Positions 24,384-32,925 of a stretch of 64,000 nucleotides of DNA are shown one piece after another. The stretch spans positions 372,001 to 436,000 of the forward strand of contig CAVPVQ010000024.1 in the NCBI GenBank assembly GCA_963709185.1, written 5' to 3'. Numbering within the stretch: the stretch's first letter is position 1; every line of letters begins with the position of its first letter. The notes below the pieces were generated by a model. It made no database searches. It saw only the letters and a program-made list of their open reading frames with translations, and was not told the origin of the DNA. The position numbers and the translations under genes are program-made. Origin of the DNA: Roseiarcus sp963709185. Lineage in GTDB: Bacteria > Pseudomonadota > Alphaproteobacteria > Rhizobiales > Beijerinckiaceae.

Positions 24384-26945
24384 ATGCGGACGACGACCTT
24401 TTCGATCATCGACTATCTGCCCGATTCGCTGCGTGAATTGCCCAAGCGGCGGGCCGCCGAACTGATCGGCCTTGGCATTCTTGGCGGCGTCGCGGCGATG
24501 TCGCTCGCGCTGCTGACCTGGTCGGTCGAGGACCCCAGCCTCAACCATGCAACGTCGACCCCGATCCGCAATCTGCTGGGCGCGCCGGGGGCCATCGCTT
24601 CCGACATGGCGATGCAGTTCCTCGGGCTCTCTTGCATCGTCGCGCTGACGCCGCCGGCGTTCTGGGGCTGGCGTCTGGTGACGATGCGCAGGCTGGAGCG
24701 CGCGCGGTTTCGCCTGGCGCTGTGGTTGATCGGCTCGACGGCGGCGGCCGGGCTCGCCTCGTTCCTGCCCGCCCCCGCCCGCTGGCCGCTGCCGACCGGC
24801 CTCGGCGGCGTTCTGGGCGACGCGGTGCTGGGGATTCCCCGGCATTTTTTCGCGGCCTCGACCGCCGCGATGCTGGTCTCCGGCCTCGCGCTGGCGGGAA
24901 TCGCGATCCTCGCCCTGACCGCGGCGGCGGGGTTCGGCATGGCGCCGGCGGCGCATTCCGAGGACACCGAGGCGAAGGTCAAGGGCGTCGCGCCGCTTCA
25001 GCGCCGGACCGACGATCCCGCCGAGTCCGAGGAGGAGGATTCCGACGGCGAGCCGGGTTTTGGCCTCGTCTCGCTCGGTGCGGCGATCCATGCCCTGCTC
25101 ACCGTCAAGAGCGCCGTGCGGCGGATGTTCGGCCTTGGCCGGCGCCCGCGCGCGATGGCCGGCGCGCCCCCGCGCGCGCCGTGGCTCAATCCGCGCTCCG
25201 GCGGCCTTTTCGCAGCCGAGGATTCCCTCGCCGCGCCTCTCGCCGGCCGCCAGGTCCAGCCGCCGTTGGGCGCTGCGGGCGGAGCGCCGCCGGCCGAGTC
25301 GCCGATCGCCTCCTCGCGCGTCGCGGCCCCGGCCGGCGCCATCAAGGCCGGACGGCGCATCGTCAGCGAGGCGCAGCCGTCCCTGCTCGATCGCGCCGAC
25401 TATCAACTGCCGCCGCTGTTCATGCTGGCCGAGCCCAAGAAGCTGGTCGCCTCCAAAATCTCCGAGGACGCGCTCGAACAGAACGCGCGGCTGCTCGAAG
25501 GGGTGCTCGACGATTTCGGCGTCAAGGGCGAGATCATCAACGTGCGCCCCGGACCGGTGGTCACGCTCTACGAACTGGAGCCGGCGCCAGGCATCAAATC
25601 GTCGCGGGTGATCGGCCTGGCCGACGATATCGCGCGCTCGATGTCGGCGATCTCGGCGCGCGTTGCGGTGGTGCAGGGCCGCAACGCGATCGGCATCGAG
25701 CTGCCCAACCAGCGGCGCGAGACCGTCTATCTGCGCGAGCTGCTGGCCAGCCAGGATTTTGAAAAGACCAAGCACCGGCTGGCGATCGCGCTCGGCAAGA
25801 CGATCGGCGGCGAGCCGGTGATCGTCGACCTCGCGCGCATGCCGCATCTGCTGGTCGCCGGCACCACCGGGTCCGGCAAGTCGGTCGCCATCAACACGAT
25901 GATCCTGTCGCTGCTGTATCGCCTGAAGCCCGAACAGTGCCGGCTGATCATGGTCGATCCGAAAATGCTCGAACTCTCCGCCTACGACGGGATTCCCCAC
26001 CTGCTGACGCCGGTCGTGACCGATCCGAAGAAGGCGGTGGTCGCCCTGAAATGGGCGGTGCGCGAGATGGAGGACCGCTACAAGAAAATGTCCAAGGTCG
26101 GCGTGCGCAACATCGACGGGTTCAACGCGAGGGTCGCCGAGGCGGCGGCCAGGAACGAGACCATCACCCGTACCGTGCAGACCGGCTTCGACCGCCAGAC
26201 CGGCGAGGCGATCTACGAGCAGGAGGAGATGGAGCTCGAGGAGCTGCCCTACATCGTGGTCATCGTCGACGAGATGGCCGACCTGATGATGGTCGCGGGC
26301 AAGGACATCGAAGGGGCGATCCAGCGCCTCGCGCAAATGGCGCGCGCCGCGGGCATTCATCTGATCATGGCGACGCAACGCCCGTCGGTCGACGTGATCA
26401 CCGGAACGATCAAGGCGAATTTCCCGACCCGCATTTCATTCCAGGTAACGTCCAAGATCGACAGCCGCACGATTCTCGGCGAGCAAGGCGCCGAACAACT
26501 GCTCGGCCAGGGCGACATGCTGTATATGGCCGGCGGCGGGCGCATCTCGCGCGTCCACGGGCCGTTCGTCGCCGACAACGAAGTCGAGAAGGTCGTCGCG
26601 CATCTGAAGACGCAGGGCCAGCCGGAATATCTCAGCGCGATCACCGAGGACGAGCCGCGCGAAGACGACGAGGACGGCGGCCCCGTCGCCTCGCCCGGCT
26701 CGATGGACGCCGAGGAGGCCGGCGACTATTACGACCGCGCCGTCAACATCGTGCTGCGCGACCGCAAGTGCTCCACCAGCTACATCCAGCGCCGGCTGTC
26801 GGTCGGCTACAACAAGGCCGCCTCGCTGGTCGAGCGGATGGAGAAGGAGGGCGTGGTCGGCCCCGCCAACCACGCGGGCAAGCGCGAAATCCTGGTCGGC
26901 GGCGGCGTCGACCGCGCCGCCTTCGCGGGCGATATGGACGAGTGA
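24384..26945 (+). CDS. ftsK: DNA translocase FtsK
   Basis: 853 residues. A septal DNA pump that segregates chromosome termini and activates XerCD. The N-terminal domain has about four membrane helices (AELIGLGILGGVAAMSLALL and others within 1-180). A Pro/Ala/Arg-rich linker (about 195-340) follows, then the alpha/beta motor with Walker A GTTGSGKS (about 493-500) and Walker B IVVIVDEMADLMM. The C-terminal gamma winged helix that reads KOPS sites starts at SYIQRRLSVGYNKAASLVERME. The ATG at 24384 was chosen because the membrane domain begins there. In relatives lolA and xthA follow directly; here they are 6 kb away. Confidence 0.96.
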   Translation: MRTTTFSIIDYLPDSLRELPKRRAAELIGLGILGGVAAMSLALLTWSVEDPSLNHATSTPIRNLLGAPGAIASDMAMQFLGLSCIVALTPPAFWGWRLVTMRRLERARFRLALWLIGSTAAAGLASFLPAPARWPLPTGLGGVLGDAVLGIPRHFFAASTAAMLVSGLALAGIAILALTAAAGFGMAPAAHSEDTEAKVKGVAPLQRRTDDPAESEEEDSDGEPGFGLVSLGAAIHALLTVKSAVRRMFGLGRRPRAMAGAPPRAPWLNPRSGGLFAAEDSLAAPLAGRQVQPPLGAAGGAPPAESPIASSRVAAPAGAIKAGRRIVSEAQPSLLDRADYQLPPLFMLAEPKKLVASKISEDALEQNARLLEGVLDDFGVKGEIINVRPGPVVTLYELEPAPGIKSSRVIGLADDIARSMSAISARVAVVQGRNAIGIELPNQRRETVYLRELLASQDFEKTKHRLAIALGKTIGGEPVIVDLARMPHLLVAGTTGSGKSVAINTMILSLLYRLKPEQCRLIMVDPKMLELSAYDGIPHLLTPVVTDPKKAVVALKWAVREMEDRYKKMSKVGVRNIDGFNARVAEAAARNETITRTVQTGFDRQTGEAIYEQEEMELEELPYIVVIVDEMADLMMVAGKDIEGAIQRLAQMARAAGIHLIMATQRPSVDVITGTIKANFPTRISFQVTSKIDSRTILGEQGAEQLLGQGDMLYMAGGGRISRVHGPFVADNEVEKVVAHLKTQGQPEYLSAITEDEPREDDEDGGPVASPGSMDAEEAGDYYDRAVNIVLRDRKCSTSYIQRRLSVGYNKAASLVERMEKEGVVGPANHAGKREILVGGGVDRAAFAGDMDE

Positions 26946-27086
26946 GAGCGCGGCGGATCGCCGGTGCGCAACGAGGGCTCGGCAAGTCGGGAAAGTCGCG
27001 CTGGAAGGGTAGGCTCTTTACCCGGGCGAAGGCGCGAAGATTCACATAGGGAAATACGAGCGTGTCGCCGTAATTCCGTAATTCGG

Positions 27087-27167
27087 GCCGCCAATCATGC
27101 TGGCGAGCGAGAGATTTTGGTCGGCGATGGGGTCGACCGAGGAGCCTTCGCCGAAGAGGAGGGTTGA
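27087..27167 (+). pseudogene. Second, diverged copy of the ftsK 3' tail
   Basis: The translation of 27087-27167 contains ANHAG, REILVG, GVDR and AFA in the same order and spacing as the last 28 residues of the FtsK encoded 140 nt upstream, and it ends in a stop at the same place. At nucleotide level many codons differ synonymously, so it is not a recent duplication; it looks like the end of a foreign or old ftsK allele. Sequence between 26946 and 27086 is not ftsK-like. Confidence 0.7.
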
Positions 27168-27228
27168 GGAGCATCGGAGAGGGCGTCGGATGGACGGGGC
27201 CCGCGAGCTAGAGCCGCGAGCCGCGCTT

Positions 27229-29196
27229 TTAGCGCCGCCGCCCGTGGTGGCGATGCTTCTTCAACTCGCTGAGATATTCCTGATTGCGCTTGATGAGGGT
27301 CGTGATGCCGGTGTCAAGACTGAGGCTTTGAGCGCGATTGAGATCAATTTCGGCCTTGCGCACATAGTCGTCGAATTGCGCCCAAGACCGTTCTCGCATC
27401 GCCTGCGGCACGCCCTTTCGACTTGCGGCGTTTCGGCAGCGCTTCGCCAGCCCAATGAAAGCGTCGCCCCGAAGTTGATGCAGGGAGGCGTTCTCCTCCC
27501 ACTCCGGATGGGTCTGCAGGTGGCGATCAATCAAGCTGATCGCGTCCTGTTCCTGTCGGCTGCGCAACATCGCAACCGCAATTCGACGCAATTCCCGCTC
27601 TTCGAAGCGCCCCGAGGCGGCCGAGCTCAATAACTGTTTGGCGAGCGATTGCTGGGCCTGGTTGGGCTGCGTTCCAGACAGCAGTGCCTCGCTGAACTGG
27701 AGCAACACATTTGGTGGAAGCCTGATGATTTCTGATATGCGAGGATTTATCCTCTCATAGACCGGCTCCGGATCCTGCAGCGCGGTCTGAATTTCGGCAA
27801 AGAGCTGAAGAGCGCGAACGTTGAGTGGATCTCGCTCAAGAAGGCGGTTTACGCGCTGCTTCGCACTGGACAACTCTCCCAGAGCGAGGTCCTGTTCCAC
27901 CTCGCGCAAATCCCGCAGTAGCGCGTAACGCGGATGAGCGGGAAGCGTGCAGACCACCCGCGCCGGGTCGGCGTCGAAGATCGGTGGCGGGCAGCCCTCC
28001 TCCCTCATGCTCCGGAAAATCGTCGGCACTCCCTGGCCTTCAGCCTGAGCGATCTGCAGACGGTTAAAGAACCACGCGAGCGCTTGATTGCGCCAGCGTG
28101 CGCCGGCATTGCCGGAGCGAAATGCCTCCAAGGAAACGCCGAACGGCAGTGCGCCCGGCGACAAGACCTCAATCCTATCCTCGAAAACGGTGATTCGCAT
28201 GGGGTCGTTCAGCTCGTAGTCCCGATGAGCCAATGCGTTGCCCATCGCTTCGTAGAGCGCCCGCTTCGGGTATTTGACCGCGTTCGGCGAAAGCATGTCG
28301 TTCTTGTCGAACGTGGTGTAGGATTGCACGTCGAGTAGCTCATTGAGCCGGCGCGCCTGCTCTATCACCGTCCCCGCAAGCTCGTGCCTCTCGGCGAGCG
28401 GCTCGGAGCGATCGTTGCCGGGATAAATCGAAAATAGACTGATCGCGCCGGGAATGAAGCGCTGGGGGTCTCGCCCAAACAAGATGATCGCGAAATTTCG
28501 TGGGCGCAGGACCCCCGTCAACGGCTCGCGCAAGCAGAGCGAGGGGACGAACGCGCTCAATTGGCTGTCTTCCGAAAGATACGCTTCGACCCCGAAATCC
28601 GCAGAAAACACTCTCATCCTTTGAAGCGCGTCGCGTAGCGCGAGAAGATCGAGATCGTTCGTTGTCGCATGAGCGCAAATTCGACGATCCCAGGGATCGA
28701 GGTCCCCCTTCCGGACGAGCAGTTCGCGCAGCGTTCCATTCCTCGCCTCACGCGTTTCCCGGCTTATTCGCACCCAGTGCTTTGCCCCATCGTCGGACTC
28801 GCGAAACGTATGCGCGTGTCCGGTGGAGGGTTGGACAAATACCAGGATCCGTCGTCCCGCATTGTCTGTCGGGACCTCCTCGACGATAGGATTAATCGAC
28901 GGCGAAACCTTATCGCGACATCGCTGCAACACCTGGCCTTCCACTTCCTTCAGCCGGTTTGCCGTGAGACCTGCTCTCACTAAAGTCGGAAAGCCGTGCT
29001 CGTCCTTCTGTTCCGCGGCTCCGCAAACCACATAGCCGCCGCCAAGATTAGCCAGATCGTTCGCGAACGCCGACAGCGTTTTCACGACAGCGTCGACGTC
29101 GGCCACGTTCTCCTTCCACTCGATCTGCTCGGACTCTCGAACCGCGAGTTGATCGAGATCGATGCTGTCGCGAGCAATAGCTTCCCCGTAGCTCAT
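27229..29196 (-). CDS. AlbA_2 (Schlafen-type) putative DNA-binding/ATPase protein with C-terminal TPR region
   Basis: 655 residues from the ATG at 29196, which has GGGAGGA upstream. Three parts: (1) AlbA_2/Schlafen domain about 15-150 with ESEQIEWKENV and the FANDLANLGGGYVVCGA motif; (2) a middle region leading to a GHKL-type ATPase-like segment, RALYEAMGNALAHRDY, then IEVLSPGALPFGV and AEGQGVPTIFRSM (about 310-420); (3) a C-terminal helical region (about 430-640) reading like TPRs. Parts 1-2 match the RecG-like/transcriptional-regulator AlbA_2 family, some members of which sit in defence islands. No partner gene adjoins. It lies in an insert between ftsK and lolA. Function unproven. Confidence 0.78.
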   Translation of the reverse strand: MSYGEAIARDSIDLDQLAVRESEQIEWKENVADVDAVVKTLSAFANDLANLGGGYVVCGAAEQKDEHGFPTLVRAGLTANRLKEVEGQVLQRCRDKVSPSINPIVEEVPTDNAGRRILVFVQPSTGHAHTFRESDDGAKHWVRISRETREARNGTLRELLVRKGDLDPWDRRICAHATTNDLDLLALRDALQRMRVFSADFGVEAYLSEDSQLSAFVPSLCLREPLTGVLRPRNFAIILFGRDPQRFIPGAISLFSIYPGNDRSEPLAERHELAGTVIEQARRLNELLDVQSYTTFDKNDMLSPNAVKYPKRALYEAMGNALAHRDYELNDPMRITVFEDRIEVLSPGALPFGVSLEAFRSGNAGARWRNQALAWFFNRLQIAQAEGQGVPTIFRSMREEGCPPPIFDADPARVVCTLPAHPRYALLRDLREVEQDLALGELSSAKQRVNRLLERDPLNVRALQLFAEIQTALQDPEPVYERINPRISEIIRLPPNVLLQFSEALLSGTQPNQAQQSLAKQLLSSAASGRFEERELRRIAVAMLRSRQEQDAISLIDRHLQTHPEWEENASLHQLRGDAFIGLAKRCRNAASRKGVPQAMRERSWAQFDDYVRKAEIDLNRAQSLSLDTGITTLIKRNQEYLSELKKHRHHGRRR

Positions 29197-29247
29197 AGCG
29201 TCCAAGTCCTCCCGCCGCTCGCTGCGCTCCGACGGGAACGACGCCAA

Positions 29248-29553
29248 GCGGCGGCTACCAAGGCTAGCACATCAAGCGTCGGGCGAGATATCGTCTTCGC
29301 TTCGGCGCTGCGCGGCCGGGACGGCTGTGGGAACAACGGGCTATGGGGACAGGGTTACCGGGACGGGGATACGCAATTTCTTATCTCACCGGCCCGCCGC
29401 CCTGGGTCACAATGGGCGATAGCCGGGCCATGGTCCGTCAAAGCACGGATCAGGAGATCATGCATTGAGTATTTCCCCTATTAATTACATATCGTGGTGC
29501 CACACCCCGGCATCCCTCGCGCAGGAGCGTGCCCTTTTCCGCCCTCCCGTGGT
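29248..29553. other. Intergenic region with a degenerate REP copy
   Basis: 306 nt without a gene. At 29354-29380 it carries a diverged copy of the repeat family described at 45.7-50.3 kb (GTTAC...GGGGATACGCAAT). The rest shows no recognisable signal. Confidence 0.45.
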
Positions 29554-29565
29554 ATGCTTTTGCCC

Positions 29566-29772
29566 ATGATCAAGACAGCCGAAAAGAATGTTGCGACGCC
29601 TGTCGCCCTTACCGACGATGCGGCGGGCATGGCCGATTATGTGAGAAGTCCTGAAGGTCGCGCGGCGATCGAGCGCGGCTTGGCCGACATCCGGCGGGGA
29701 CGCACGCTCGAAGGCAAGGATGCGCTCGCATGCGAACTGAAACGACGCGCGGGGATCCGTCGCGACGCTTGA
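29566..29772 (+). CDS. Small antitoxin-like protein
   Basis: 68 residues. A polar N-terminus is followed by YVRSPEGRAAIERGLADIRRG and a basic tail. This reads like the short antitoxins found in front of RelE/ParE-type toxins, but no defined DNA-binding fold is certain. An in-frame ATG at 29554 is an alternative start; neither has a good ribosome site. A 17-codon frame starting 10 nt downstream would be the remains of its toxin, so the pair is probably dead. Confidence 0.5.
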   Translation: MIKTAEKNVATPVALTDDAAGMADYVRSPEGRAAIERGLADIRRGRTLEGKDALACELKRRAGIRRDA

Positions 29773-29781
29773 TCCGGCGCT

Positions 29782-29835
29782 ATGCGCCGCATCGTATATG
29801 CCGTCAGTTTCGTCGACGACGACATGGACGAGTGA
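29782..29835 (+). pseudogene. Truncated RelE/ParE-like toxin start joined to an FtsK-like end
   Basis: A 17-residue frame, MRRIVYAVSFVDDDMDE. The first ten residues resemble the N-terminus of RelE/ParE-family toxins and start 10 nt after the antitoxin-like gene. The end (GACATGGACGAGTGA) matches the last codons of ftsK (GATATGGACGAGTGA), and similarity continues for about 20 nt past the stop. It looks like a recombination joint, not a gene. Confidence 0.45.
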
Positions 29836-29886
29836 AGGCGCGCCGCATCCGACGGGTTCCCGTCATCCTCATCTGACGATTGCGCC

Positions 29887-29908
29887 GCCCGCTCGCTTCA
29901 GAGCGGGC
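29887..29908 (+). terminator. Hairpin, possible terminator
   Basis: GCCCGCTC and GAGCGGGC form an 8-bp perfect stem with a 6-nt loop, followed by GCATTCTT. The T-run is weak. It may end transcription of the toxin-antitoxin remnant. Confidence 0.4.
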
Positions 29909-30149
29909 GCATTCTTCCACACCCCGCAACAGCGCGACGAAGGCAGCCTCGCTTTGGGCTCGCCGACGCCACGCCGGCTTCTCACGCGTCTGCGGGAGCT
30001 GCGGCTGCCGGCATGGTTATTGCTCGATGAATGTCGGTCGCTTCGCCGGCCAGCCGGGTAGTCGCGGATTGCGCAGGAAATGCGCGCCAGTTCGCACATT
30101 GCGGATCGAACATTATGCAGCAAGCCCATTCCTAAGGCGGCGGCAGAGC

Positions 30150-30839
30150 ATGGATCAAGTCACCGAAGTGGCCGCCGAGCCGTATGCCTTCGAGCTGACG
30201 CCCGAGCATTGCGCGTTGCTGATCATCGACATGCAGCGCGACTTTCTCGAGCCCGGAGGCTTCGGCGAGATGCTCGGCAACGACGTTTCGCAATTGCGGG
30301 GCGCCATCGAGCCGAACCGTCGCGTTCTGGCCGCGTGGCGGGCGGCGGGGCTCCTGGCGATGCATACGCGGGAAGGCCATCGGCCCGACCTCGCGGACCT
30401 GCCGCCCGCCAAGAAAGTGCGCGGACGCAGCGCCACCTGCATCGGCGACGCCGGCCCGATGGGCCGCATCCTGGTGCGCGGGGAAGCGGGCCACGACATC
30501 ATCCAGGAACTCTACCCGGCGCCTGGCGAACCGGTGATCGACAAGCCGGGCAAGGGCGCCTTCTTCGCGACCGATCTCCACGCCATCCTGCAGCATCGCG
30601 ACATCCGGCAACTCGTCGTGACCGGCGTGACGACGGAGGTCTGCGTCAACACTACGGTGCGCGAGGCCAACGACCGCGGCTACGACTGCCTGGTGCTCGA
30701 GGATTGCGTCGGCTCCTACTTTCCCGAATTCCAGGCCATGGGCCTGAAGATGATCAAGGCCCAGGGCGGCATATTCGGCTGGGTCGCCAAATCCGACGCC
30801 CTGATTGAAGCCTTGGCGGGAAGGAGCAAGCCCGCCTAA
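30150..30839 (+). CDS. Isochorismatase-family cysteine hydrolase, biuret amidohydrolase-like
   Basis: 229 residues. The triad is Asp27 (LLIIDMQRDF), Lys132 (VIDKPGKGAF) and Cys165 in the cis-peptide motif VTGVTTEVCVNTT. HTREGHRPDLADLP, GRILVRGEAGHDII and REANDRGYDCLVLEDC closely follow what I recall of characterised biuret hydrolase (BiuH) of Rhizobium. That points to hydrolysis of biuret or a related ureide to ammonia and a smaller acid; other small amides remain possible. A nucleobase-type permease gene follows in the same direction, suggesting import plus hydrolysis of an N-rich compound. Cytoplasmic. Confidence 0.82.
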   Translation: MDQVTEVAAEPYAFELTPEHCALLIIDMQRDFLEPGGFGEMLGNDVSQLRGAIEPNRRVLAAWRAAGLLAMHTREGHRPDLADLPPAKKVRGRSATCIGDAGPMGRILVRGEAGHDIIQELYPAPGEPVIDKPGKGAFFATDLHAILQHRDIRQLVVTGVTTEVCVNTTVREANDRGYDCLVLEDCVGSYFPEFQAMGLKMIKAQGGIFGWVAKSDALIEALAGRSKPA

Positions 30840-30840
30840 A

Positions 30841-30888
30841 GCGCGCGGCGAAAAAGTGGATGCCGGTTTTTCGCAAATCGCGCGCGTT
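30841..30888. repeat. Palindromic intergenic repeat
   Basis: GCGCGCG...CGCGCGC arms enclose an inner CGAAAAA...TTTTTCG pair around GTGGATGCCGG. The wording AAAAGTGG-x-x-GCCGGTTTTTCGC is a dispersed intergenic repeat I recognise from Hyphomicrobiales genomes. Only one copy is in this window. Confidence 0.5.
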
Positions 30889-30898
30889 TTAAAGGACC

Positions 30899-30940
30899 CT
30901 GGAGTCAGTTGCAATTCAATCGAAGCGCAACTGACTCCAG
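30899..30940. repeat. Perfect 14-bp inverted repeat
   Basis: CTGGAGTCAGTTGC (30899-30912) and its exact complement (30927-30940) are separated by 14 nt. It lies 30 nt upstream of the permease ATG. It could be an operator, an RNA hairpin in the leader, or the second half of the neighbouring palindromic repeat. Confidence 0.65.
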
Positions 30941-30970
30941 TCGAAACCGCAGCGCAAAGGGGATCAAGCG

Positions 30971-32576
30971 ATGCAGACCACAGCGACGACGGCAGGGCGC
31001 TTGGAGCGCTTCTGGGTTCCCGGCGATTGGAACGCCTTTTTCGGATTCGGCACCAACATCCTGGTCAATGTTCTCGTATTGACGGGGCTGCTGCGCTACG
31101 TCCTCAAAATGCCGGATTCGCTGGTCTTCGGCCGAATTCTTCCCGCCCTCGGACTGATGCTGTTCCTCTCGACGGTGTACTACGCCTGGCTCGCCTATCG
31201 TCTCGCCGAGAAGACCGGCCGCACCGATGTCACCGCCTTGCCTTCGGGCACCAGCGTGCCGCACATGTTCGTCGTCACCTTCGTGGTGATGCTGCCGATC
31301 CTCAACGCGACCAAGGATCCCGATCCAGGCCTGGGAGGCGGGGCTCACCTGGGTGTTCGTGCAGAGCTTCGTGCTGATGATCGGCGGCTTCATCGGGCCG
31401 GTGATCCGCAGGATCACGCCGCGGGCGGCGCTGCTCGGGTCGCTCGCCGGCATTTCCATCACCTTCATTTCGATGCGGCCCGGCCTGCTGGTGTTCGAGA
31501 CGCCGCTGATCGGCGTTGTCTGTTTCGCGATCATCCTGGCCAACTGGTTCGGCGGGGTGCGCTATTTCCAGGGCGTGCCGGGCGGGCTGATCGCCATCGC
31601 GGCGGGCACGATCATCGCCTGGGGATCGAACATTTTCGGCCTCGGCTTTGGCGGCTTGAGCTTCGGCGCCGTGGGCGAAGCGCTTTCGCACTTCGGCTTC
31701 TCGTTTCCCATTCCGGCGGTCGATCACGTCTTTTCCGGCTTCAAGTTCCTCGGCGTGATCCTGGTCACCGCGATTCCTTTCGGCATCTATGATCTCGTCG
31801 AGGCGATGGATAACGTCGAGAGCGCGTCCGCCGCAGGGGATTCGTTTCCGACCACGTCAGTGCTCACGGCCGACGGCGTCATCAGCCTGATCGGCTGCCT
31901 CATGGGCAATCCTTTCATCAACGCCGTTTACATCGGCCATCCCGGCTGGAAGGCGATGGGTGGCCGGATCGGCTATTCCGCGGCGACCGGCGTGATGGTG
32001 CTGGTGCTTTCGTGGCTCGGCATCGTCGCCTTGGCGAGCAGTCTGATCCCGGTGATCGCGATCCTGCCGATCCTGCTCTATATCGGCATGCTGATCGGCT
32101 CGCAGGCCTTTCAGGAGACGCCGAGGAATCATGCGCCGGCGATTATTCTGGCGATGATTCCGCAGATCGCCGCCTGGGGAAAGAGCCAGATCGACGGAGC
32201 GCTGCACGCGGCGGGCACCGACGCCTCGGCGATCGCCCTCGACAAGTTCAGCAACAACGGCGTGCTCTACAAAGGGCTGGCGACGCTCGGCGGCGGCGCC
32301 ACGCTCGCCGGCATCATTCTGGGCGCCGTCACGGTGTTCATCATCGACCGCCAGCTTGAGAAGGCCGCCTGGTTCGCCTTGGCCGGCGCCGTGTGCACCT
32401 TCTTCGGCCTGATCCATGCCGAGGATCTCGGCATCGCGCAGTCGCCGATGGTCTCGATGAGCTATGCCTTGGTCGCCGTGATGCTCTACTGCTTCGCAAG
32501 ATTCGCCCATGTCGCGCCGGCGACGCCCGATGCGTTGCATGACCATGGCGAGATGACCGCGCAGCCGGCGGAATAG
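30971..32576 (+). pseudogene. NCS2-type purine/pyrimidine permease family protein, frameshifted
   Basis: About 534 residues once one base is removed. A membrane protein of the xanthine/uracil permease superfamily with some twelve helices. The N-terminal part (to MLPILNATKDP) and the rest (from QAWEAGLTWVFVQSFVLM) are in different frames. The text GGATCCCGATCC at 31316-31327 becomes in-frame if one C is dropped (DPIQAW), so this is a +1 insertion. Long membrane segments such as LIGVVCFAIILANWFGGVRY and TGVMVLVLSWLGIVALASSL are intact. Next to the biuret-hydrolase-like gene it likely imports that enzyme's substrate or a related N-heterocycle. Probably functional apart from a sequence error. Confidence 0.8.
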
Positions 32577-32925
32577 CCGATCGTCCGAACCTCGAAGGCG
32601 CCGTCCTTTCATCGGGACGGTCGCCGTCCGGCCCGGACAGCGCGCGGGGCGATCCGCGGCGACGCGGCTTGCCCGAAACTCCGGTCCGGGGTTTCGACCC
32701 CGGTTGCGACGCGATCGAGCCGCCGCGCGGCGCCTTCGCACTGGTTGGCGGGCGGATGTTTCGACCCTCGCGCGTCCGTTCCGCCTTTGACGCACCCGGA
32801 AAAGGACGGCATAGCCGGTCGAATACCCATCCCGCCTCGTCCAACTAACGCCACATCGTCTCCCTACAGCGTCGCCCCGGCGGGGGGCCGGATCGCTGTC
32901 GAAAAAAGCTGGCGAAGGAGTCCTG
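32577..32925. other. Intergenic region before lolA
   Basis: 349 nt between the permease and lolA. It is GC-rich with several short inverted repeats (for example GACGGTCGCCGTC near 32617), but I see no gene, terminator with T-run or clear promoter. Confidence 0.4.

Larger units (their letters stand above)
29773..30149. other. Gap with toxin remnant and hairpin
   Basis: 377 nt. It contains the 17-codon remnant at 29782-29835 and a strong inverted repeat at 29887-29908. The remaining sequence up to the hydrolase gene shows no gene or clear promoter. Confidence 0.45.
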
